Part shown: positions 57,579-64,000 of the stretch, piece by piece
How the letters are laid out: every line of letters starts with the position of its first letter
How positions within the stretch are numbered: position 1 is the first letter of the stretch
Origin: Scolanthus callimorphus
Lineage: Eukaryota > Cnidaria > Anthozoa > Actiniaria > Edwardsiidae
Direction of reading: 5' to 3'
Length of the DNA stretch: 64,000 nt
Assembly: GCA_033964015.1 (NCBI GenBank)
Contig: CM066919.1
Coordinates: 25,243,204-25,307,203 of the forward strand
The notes under the pieces: generated by a model
Seen by the model: the letters and a program-made list of their open reading frames with translations, nothing else
What the model was told of the DNA's origin: nothing
The model's database searches: none
Program-made: the position numbers and the translations under genes

Positions 57579-58774
57579 ATGTCAACAACAAGACGAATCT
57601 GTTTGCGCAAGAAAAGGAAAAGTAAGTACTAACTCTAAACATCCTTGCCGTGTACTGTCTCCACGGCAGCAATTCCTATGTGCCAAATAATGTTTGCTTT
57701 TCCGGCGACGAGATGTGAAATGTTCATCAGAAAGAATCCTCCAGCCTTCTCAATACCATTTTCAAATCAAATTTCCAAGTAGAAGAGAAGGAGGGACAAA
57801 TGAGGAAACAAGAAAATTGCCAGCGTTTCGGACTTTTTTTTTTGAGTCATTCTTCAGTACGGTCATCAAATTTCCAAGACTTTCCAGAACTCGCTTGTCC
57901 GTGTGGGCTCTCATTTTGCAGACGCTCTACTTCCTCATCCTAATCTAGTGGACCTGTTTGTTTTTCTTTTGACATAAGGTGAGATTTTCAAAAGAGTAAA
58001 ATACAACCACCAATATCCCGTTACCCAAGAGGCTTTGAACGCCGAGTTGCTGCGCACGATTCGATCAGCATCACCTGTAACGCGAGTGCGCACGCTTCTA
58101 TCACGTGGTGCGCAGGTAAACTGCACGGACTCCTTGGGCTACACTCCATTATTACTGGCCCTGACGCGTAGCCATGGCAACAACAAGCTAGAACTTGTGT
58201 CGACATTATGTTCTTATGGAGCCGAAATGAACTTAGCGAGTGATCTATTTTTCGGAGATTCTCCGCTTCACCTTGCCTGTGGCTTCGAAGAAGAAAACAG
58301 CGAAGACATCATAAGGACCTTGCTCAAGTTTGGCGCTAATGTACACAGTACTAATTTCTCTGGGCATGCGCCTTTGCACGTTGCCGCTGTACGAGGAAAC
58401 GCTGACGCTATGAGGTTGTTAATTCTACACGGCGCAGATGTTAACGCGACCGAACTGTATTGTGGGTACACTCCGTTGCATCTTGCAGCCAATGGCTGTC
58501 ACGAGGACGCCATGCTGTTATTGGTCGAATGCGGGGCGAATATTCGTTGGTTGGATTTCATGGCTTTACTCCTATTGGTCGATGCAGATCACGTGATGTA
58601 GGAGGCACGCTGACAGAAAAATATTTCAGGCCAAGACGGTTGGAGAAAATATGCAGTCACGTGGTTAGAGACGCTGTGCGTAACGCTCGCGGGCTCGAAG
58701 GCTATGAGGATCTGCCTCTCCCGAAGAAAATAATCAAGTCGAGAATAAAACTCGAAGAATTTTATCCGCAATAA
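57579..58774 (+). CDS. ankyrin-repeat SOCS-box (ASB-like) protein, apparent frameshift
   Basis: Substrate receptor type of protein for a Cullin-RING ubiquitin ligase. Exon 1 is 57579-57621 (MSTTRRICLRKKRK); exon 2 is 57979-58774, phase 1. Four to five ankyrin repeats can be read: AQVNCTDSLGYTPLLLAL, FFGDSPLHLACGF, NFSGHAPLHVAAVRGNADA, CGYTPLHLAANGCHEDA, ending VECGANI. The frame then reaches a stop at 58599-58601. In the next frame the sequence continues plausibly (HGFTPIGRC) into a SOCS-box-like C-terminus (LEKICSHVVRDAV ... DLPLPKKIIKSRI) and ends at TAA 58772-58774. This points to loss of one base near 58558-58562. Polyadenylation hexamer at 58830. Whether the gene is truly broken or the assembly is wrong cannot be told here. 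Confidence 0.85.
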
Positions 58775-58829
58775 TTTCATTATTTAAAAGACTATGTTCT
58801 TCGTATTTTAATACAGAATATTTTTAACA

Positions 58830-58835
58830 AATAAA
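58830..58835 (+). promoter_or_regulatory. polyadenylation signal of the ASB-like gene
   Basis: AATAAA 56 nt after the second-frame stop. Confidence 0.6.
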
Positions 58836-59373
58836 ATTGTATTTTTATTTATTAGCCCAGTTGCAGGGTTCTCTTTTTAAAAAAGTGAATTATTATTATT
58901 GATGACTGAAACAGAATTCACTCGAGTTTTAATGTAGATGTATTCATTCTTACAGTAATAAAAACAATGTTTTATTGCAAACTTTATGTAGCGACTTATA
59001 TAATTTAGCTGGGTGGGAGCTGCTCAGCGGAGTAAATATATCTTATATTTTCATGTAATACGGGGCGATATTTTACGAGTTGCAGACATATTTTTCTGAG
59101 CCCCGCATGATTATCATCACTTTGTTGACAATTATCTTTCGTTCTATTAAAAACTATAGAACGAAGCAATGTGTATGAAAGAGCCTCTGTCAGCCTCCAT
59201 TTTGTCAGCCTAGCACATACCAGGTCGGAAAAAGCATCCATTTCCATCGGTTGATTTAGTGGATGTATTGTGATATTTTCGATTGAATTCGGTAAATGAA
59301 GTATAAAACTTTGTTTGTAGATAGTTATTTCGAGATTTCTACACGTAATCTACTCTTAATATTGGACCAAAAC

Positions 59374-59593
59374 CATTCTCGAACCCAGAGCTCCCCGGCT
59401 CGTCTCCTCGCGGGGAGGCTCTGGTGACAGCCACTGACGCGTGCGCGAGATTTAATACAGAGCCGCTGAGAGAAAGACTTTTCAGCGCATGCTCCAATGC
59501 TCAAAATCAACCAATCAGCGACGACCCTCAAATGGATGTCCCCAGAGCCTCCCCTGCGAGCAGACGAGCTGGGGAGCTCTGGGTACGAGAATG
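59374..59593. mobile_element. 220-bp Mutator-like MITE, copy 1
   Basis: Ends CATTCTCGAACCCAGAGCTC and GAGCTCTGGGTACGAGAATG are inverted, about 50 bp each side. It is flanked by the perfect 9-bp direct repeat GACCAAAAC (59365-59373, 59594-59602). A 9-bp duplication and long termini suit the Mutator superfamily. Confidence 0.87.
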
Positions 59594-59711
59594 GACCAAA
59601 ACAATAACAAAGGAGTGGCTGACACAGGCTCTTGAAGAGGCACTGCAACCTACAGCCATGTGGGACCACTCGCGCATGTCAAATAACCATGTCACCAAAA
59701 TGATGATAATT

Positions 59712-59741
59712 AACAATTATTCCTCGAGCCCGAATAGGCTC

Positions 59742-59772
<31 letters not shown>

Positions 59773-59817
59773 ATGGGCTATTGACTCGAGGCCATGAGGG
59801 CGAGAGGAATAATTGTT
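59712..59817. repeat. 106-bp hairpin
   Basis: AACAATTATTCCTCGAGCCC pairs with GGGCGAGAGGAATAATTGTT, and inside it GTCAATAGCCCAT pairs perfectly with ATGGGCTATTGAC. Confidence 0.8.
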
Positions 59818-60003
59818 TTAGTCAAATCACACTAGTAGGTGAATTTGTATAGCCCAAAACGTTTTCTTGTCCGGTCATTTGCCATTTTTTGGCTTTTCAA
59901 AACCACACTTTTCGCCACTAGTAGGCTATAACTTATAGCCTACTAGTAGCTCAACCAATCAGAATGCAGCATTGACAATAGACCACTAGTGTGATTTGAC
60001 TAA
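59818..60003. mobile_element. 186-bp MITE with perfect 19-bp inverted ends
   Basis: TTAGTCAAATCACACTAGT at the left and its exact complement at the right; a palindrome around CTATAACTTATAG lies inside. It is joined directly to the preceding hairpin. Confidence 0.82.
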
Positions 60004-60114
60004 TGTTGGATATCTACTACTTAATTCAGGAACCAATCAGATCGCACGAAAATGACTATTTACTGATTTGCTGGGCTTACTACTCAGAAAAATGCAAAAT
60101 GATGATAATGTTGA

Positions 60115-60370
60115 TCTTGTGTTTAGTTGTGCCTCCTTTACTCCTACTCAATAGCGTAGCCAGACATTCGGTAAACAATGGTATACCGATTACTTGCTCC
60201 CTTGTAACTAGTCACTTTGGATTATCTTGCGTATAGTAGTGCCTCCCTTATATCTCCTACCCAGTTGCGCGTAGCCAGACATCCCCCCACAGGAAAGAAA
60301 GCCTAGGTTAACCAATTACTTGTTCCCTTGTAATTACTGATGGATTATCTTGCTTAGTCGTGCCTCCTTT
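60115..60370. repeat. tandem repeat, unit about 120 bp, two and a part copies
   Basis: Units start TTAGTTGTGCCTCCTTTAC and contain GCGTAGCCAGACAT and CCAATTACTTGTTCCCTTGTAA. The copies are diverged. Confidence 0.75.
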
Positions 60371-61495
60371 ACAGCTCCTCATCGATACCTTTTCCACTCG
60401 CGCCGATACCTGGGAAAACAAGAGTGAGTGAGTGACACCAATCCTCCACAATAACTATTTTGCTGTTGCTAGGCAACTTGCTATTTTTGTCTCCTTCTGT
60501 CTTTTGTGCTTTGAATAGTCTAGTCTCTGAAAGATATTCCTCATTGTACCAGCATGTCTGGCATCACAAAGCTCAAAGTGCCGCGCGTACTCCTTCCCCT
60601 TGTCGCATCGTAGCCTCTTCCACAAGCATCTCATTTCTTATGCTCAAAAATTGGATATTCGCCGCTACCCCATCAAAACTTACAAAAAAAAGGCTGTCCC
60701 CAAACATGTTGCGGACAGACATTGTTAGTGCGCGATGCATAATGTTAGTGGCAGTGTGTTAGTGCGCGACGCATTGTGTTGGTGCGCAAGTCGTCAGGCT
60801 TGGAGTCACAGCGCGCATGACTCTGGGTCCGATTGGACAGTCGGGTAGCCGATGAATGAATGTTTGTTGTTTTTATACATATTTTTTTATTGTTCGTCAA
60901 ACTACATATTTCTATTGTTCGTCAACTGCGACTTTGACGGTATGTATAATTTCAGTTAGATAGTTGTTGTGCTTTGAAACGAAGAAATGATGGAAACGAG
61001 TCCTAAAGTGTTTTAGGAAATGTTGTCGCTAATGTACCTTGAGAGAACCCACAAATTGTAGTACTTTCATATTGCCTTTATGGTGTAAATATAGCGTAAG
61101 TTTAGTTAAGATTTTTATTTATTTGTACAGAATTTCACGGCATTAAAGGAGGAAAAGACACTTAAGTTTATCGTTTCAATTCTCAAATATGGCGCGTCTA
61201 CAGACATAATTATCTAATTTCATGAAGTGGTGTTAGTTTCTTTTTTTCGCATTTTTTAAGGCTTTGTACCTTTGTTGCACCCTTTCTCTATTCCCAGTTC
61301 ATGGTCACTTATTCTCAGTTGTGTATGGTAACTAAGTCCCCGAAACGTGCCCCGTCCAACGGCCTGAACCGCCGAGCAGGATTAATTTGCCTTGAAGGTC
61401 CATGTAGCTAGTGAGTTTATTTGAGGCCTGTTTGCTTATATTGAAATGCCATTTAATTTGCAGTACCGTCAGGTTGGTGAAGGATATACAACATA

Positions 61496-63891
61496 CTACG
61501 TACCGGTAATTTTAGTAATGAACTTCATATGCCCAAGCACGTTGGTCGCTACAGTATAGTGCTTCACTGGACATCCAATGAAACCAAAGCTGACCAGACC
61601 TTGTAAGTAGAATCTCGTTTTCCCGCCAATTTTGGCCGGACAGACGAATGGGCCACCACTGTCACCACTGCAACTAACAGGGTCGTCAGGTTGTTTTGTG
61701 CCAAAGCACCGATGTTGATTTGCAATAATAATGGTTCCCTGTTTAGCCCCTTGCCCTGGTTCTACCACGTTCTTCAGCTGGTAGTCGTGCACACAATCCG
61801 CATGAGAAGCAATAGGCATGACTCCGTATTGCAATATGCTGGGCGTGCTCCCAGCCGAGGGGGTTGTTCTACCCCATCCTGAATAACAAACAAATGTCTC
61901 TTTGATAAGGCCTGCGTTCTCGAACACAGAGCTCCCTGGCTCGCAACCTCGCGAAGGAGGCTCTGGTGACAGCCATTGGCGCATGCGCGAGATTTGATAC
62001 AGAGCCTCTATGAGAAACACCTTTCTGCGCATGCCACAACGTTCAGAATCAGCCAATCAGTGAACGCCCACGAATGGATGTCCCCAGAGCCTCCCCTGCG
62101 AGCAGACGAGCCGGGGAGCTCAGGGTACGAGAAGCCTGTTTAGCATTCTCGTACCCAGAGCTCCCCAGCTCGTCTGCTCGCAGGGGAGGCTCTGGTGACA
62201 TCCATTTGAGGGCCGTCGCTGATTGGTTTATTTTGAGCGTTGGAGCATGCGCTGAAAGGTCTTTCTCTCAGCGGCTCTGTATTAAATCTCGCGCATGCGT
62301 CAGTGGCTGTCACCAGAGCCTCCCCCGTGAGATACGAGCTGGGGAGCTCTGGGTTCGAGAATGCCTGTTTAGATGAGGCTGTCAAACTACTGCGCGCGCT
62401 CCATCTACTTGAACGGCGGGTGCTAAATCCATTCTCTTATCATTCCCTTTCACCGGCTCTGTAACTCCCTATGCGTCAGTGGCTGTCATCAGATCGAGAA
62501 TGTTCGCGTACCCAGAGCTCGAGCATTCTCTTACCCAGAGCTCCCCGGCTCGTCTCCTCGCGGGGGAGGCTCTGGTGACTGCCACTGATGCATGCGCGAG
62601 ATTTGACACAGAGCCGCTGAGAAAGATATTTCTGCGCATGCCCCAACGTTCGAAATCAGCCAATCAGTGAACGCCCACGAATGGATGTCCCCAGAGCCTC
62701 CCCTGCGAGCAGACGAGCCGGGGAGCTCAGGTACGAGAAGCCTGTTTAGATGAGGCTGTCAAACTACTGCGCGCGCTCCATCTACTTGAACGGCGGGTGC
62801 TAAATCCATTCTCTTATCATTCCCTTTCACCGGCTCTGTAACTCCCTATGCGTCAGTGGCTGTCATCAGATCGAGAATGTTCGCGTACCCAGAGCTCGAG
62901 CATTCTCTTACCCAGAGCTCCCCGGCTCGTCTCCTCGCGGGGGAGGCTCTGGTGACTGCCACTGATGCATGCGCGAGATTTGACACAGAGCCGCTGAGAG
63001 AAAGATATTTCTGCGCATGTCCCAACGTTCGAAATCAGCCAATCAGCGAAGGCTCTCAAATGGATGTCCCCAGAGCCTCCCCTGCGAGCAGACGAGCCGG
63101 GAGCTCTGGGTACGAGAATGGAGCTCGAGAAGCTTTGGTGACAGCCTTTGACGCATGCGCTAGATTTGATATAGAGTCGTTTGTGCGCTGACACCTAACG
63201 TTCAAAACAGCCAATCAGTGAATGCCCTCGAATGGTTGTCCCCCCTCCCCTTTCCCGTGGTACGGGAGTACGAAAATGTTCCGTCACGACACTGGTGAAG
63301 TTGGAAAATATTGTGTTTATAGCCCGGCTCTCATATCTGCCTTACTATTTAAATGCATTGAAAGCCTTTTTACATGAAATGGATACTCTTTACTGATGTT
63401 TCGTGGTCGCCGGGCCTCTCTCCTCTCTGGGTAAGCTACCTACACAGTCTGACATGGGTTCACCAAGCCGGTTGTCAAAAGTTTTGAGGGCTTTGTCTGT
63501 TGTCAGTATAGCAAGCATCTGTGTTGAGATTTCAAGGATAATTTTTTGTTGCATTTGACTGCATGTGACCCAGGGACTGTGGGAAGTTTGTTAAATATGT
63601 TTTTTGTCAGTTGTCGGCAGATCCAGACACTGCTCTTAGACGGTTTCCATATGAAAGTATGTTTTAAATCATAAAATATTTTACCTGAGTTTACACAAGT
63701 CTCGCCTCCACGTAGTTTGTTTTTCTTGCCAGGCAGGCAAGCTGGTTGAGTGTGATCGTTGAACGTAATCGGAGGATCCAAATAGATCATGGCAATGTCG
63801 TTTTTACGATGGTTTATGTATTTAGGGTGCACTATAAATGTTTCGTTTTTGACCTGTCTTGTCTGCCCCATGCCAGCTATGTCTCGGGTAC
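61496..63891 (-). CDS. trypsin-like serine protease, last two exons (5' part outside)
   Basis: Minus strand, S1 family. Visible exons: 63891-63685 and 61878-61496, joined in phase 1. The first gives GTRDIAGMG, VHPKYINHRKNDIAMIYLD (catalytic Asp in NDIAM) and QPACLPG, ending CVNSG. The second continues GWGRTTPSAGSTPSILQYG and carries the nucleophile in CSGDSGGPFVC, then LQGLVSFGFIGCP, ending at TAG 61498-61496. The exon with the catalytic His and any propeptide or extra domains must lie right of 64000. Spacing is normal for a chymotrypsin-fold domain. Likely a secreted protease; substrate preference is not assigned. The 1.8-kb intron is filled by a MITE cluster and a tandem duplication. Confidence 0.9.
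61914..62133. mobile_element. Mutator-like MITE, copy 2 (diverged)
   Basis: Same family as 59374-59593, with altered left end (GCGTTCTCGAACACAGAGCTC). The flanking duplication is not clear. Confidence 0.7.
62144..62363. mobile_element. Mutator-like MITE, copy 3
   Basis: 220 bp, CATTCTCG...CGAGAATG, flanked by perfect 9-bp CCTGTTTAG (62135-62143 and 62364-62372). Confidence 0.88.
62364..63117. repeat. tandem duplication, period 377 bp
   Basis: The block starting GCCTGTTTAGATGAGGCTGT is present twice head to tail (for example CGTCAGTGGCTGTCATCAGA at 62475 and 62852). Each copy includes one MITE. Confidence 0.88.
62524..62739. mobile_element. Mutator-like MITE, copy 4
   Basis: Same family; the right end has lost a few bases (AGCTCAGGTACGAGAAG). 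It is part of the tandem duplication at 62364-63117. Confidence 0.78.
62901..63120. mobile_element. Mutator-like MITE, copy 5
   Basis: 220 bp flanked by perfect 9-bp GAGCTCGAG (62892-62900 and 63121-63129). Confidence 0.86.
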
Positions 63892-63944
63892 CTGAAAGAA
63901 AATCAAAGGGGATGTGTTTATGAAGCCCAGGCCTAGCCAATGAC

Positions 63945-64000
63945 GGTGGTACGGAGGGAACGAAGGATGGACGGAGGGAAGGACGGAGAGAGAGAGAAGG
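63945..64000. repeat. purine-rich microsatellite at the right edge
   Basis: GGACGGAGGGAA-type units followed by GAGAGA, continuing beyond the window. Confidence 0.8.

Larger units (their letters stand above)
58836..61495. other. spacer between ASB-like gene and serine protease
   Basis: No exons recognised. It contains the MITEs and tandem repeats listed separately (59374-60365); 60380-61490 shows only weak short repeats such as GTTAGTGCGCGA around 60720-60780. Confidence 0.6.

Noticed and set aside
59325..63194. ORFs such as those containing SPARLLAGEALVTATDACARF
   Set aside because: They read through the 220-bp MITE family and recur with every copy.

Overview
The window reads as nuclear DNA of a cnidarian, most likely an anthozoan and quite possibly a stony coral. 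I infer this from multi-exon genes with GT-AG introns, a tandem pair of small secreted EPN-type C-type lectins, a tandem pair of astacin metalloprotease genes carrying TSP1 and MAM domains, and a dense mixture of an L1/Tx1-like LINE, a Ngaro-like retroelement, tRNA-derived SINEs and many palindromic MITEs. No species can be named from sequence alone.

Layout. 1-5272: nearly complete L1-like LINE (+), with ORF1 running off the left edge, a full ORF2, a G-rich 3' region and a poly-A tail. 5.3-7.1 kb: MITE-bearing spacer. 7181-9548 and 10865-12459: two three-exon C-type lectin genes (+) with the same exon phases, separated by a SINE. 12.7-17.3 kb: transposon-rich block, with an approximately 3.9 kb long-inverted-repeat element containing a decayed Gypsy-type pol (-) that is itself interrupted by a 435-bp hairpin MITE. 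17951-34762: astacin gene A (+), 13 exons, broken by a 1-nt deletion and a nonsense codon. Its intron 5 holds a 7.45-kb element with split direct repeats (A1-internal-B1A2B2) and an intact SGNH-hydrolase ORF, which I read as a recently inserted non-autonomous Ngaro-type retroelement. 34.8-40.0 kb: spacer with MITEs. 40031-50152: astacin gene B (+), 13 exons with the same phases and one apparent 1-nt deletion. 51743-55293: EEF1E1/AIMP3 (-), four exons, with nested DNA transposons in intron 1. 57579-58774: ankyrin-repeat/SOCS-box gene (+) with an apparent 1-nt deletion. 58.8-61.5 kb: repeat-rich spacer. 61496-63891: last two exons of a trypsin-like serine protease (-), continuing past the right edge, with a cluster of 220-bp Mutator-like MITEs in its intron.

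The secreted genes (lectins, astacins, serine protease) have signal peptides or extracellular domains and fit extracellular recognition and proteolysis. EEF1E1 is a housekeeping component of the multisynthetase complex, and the ASB-type gene would act in ubiquitin ligation. Nothing links them as one pathway. The clearest pattern is two local tandem duplications (lectins, astacins) whose introns have since collected different transposons and satellites.

All exon boundaries were set by hand from splice motifs, phase continuity and paralog comparison. No database search or RNA evidence was available.
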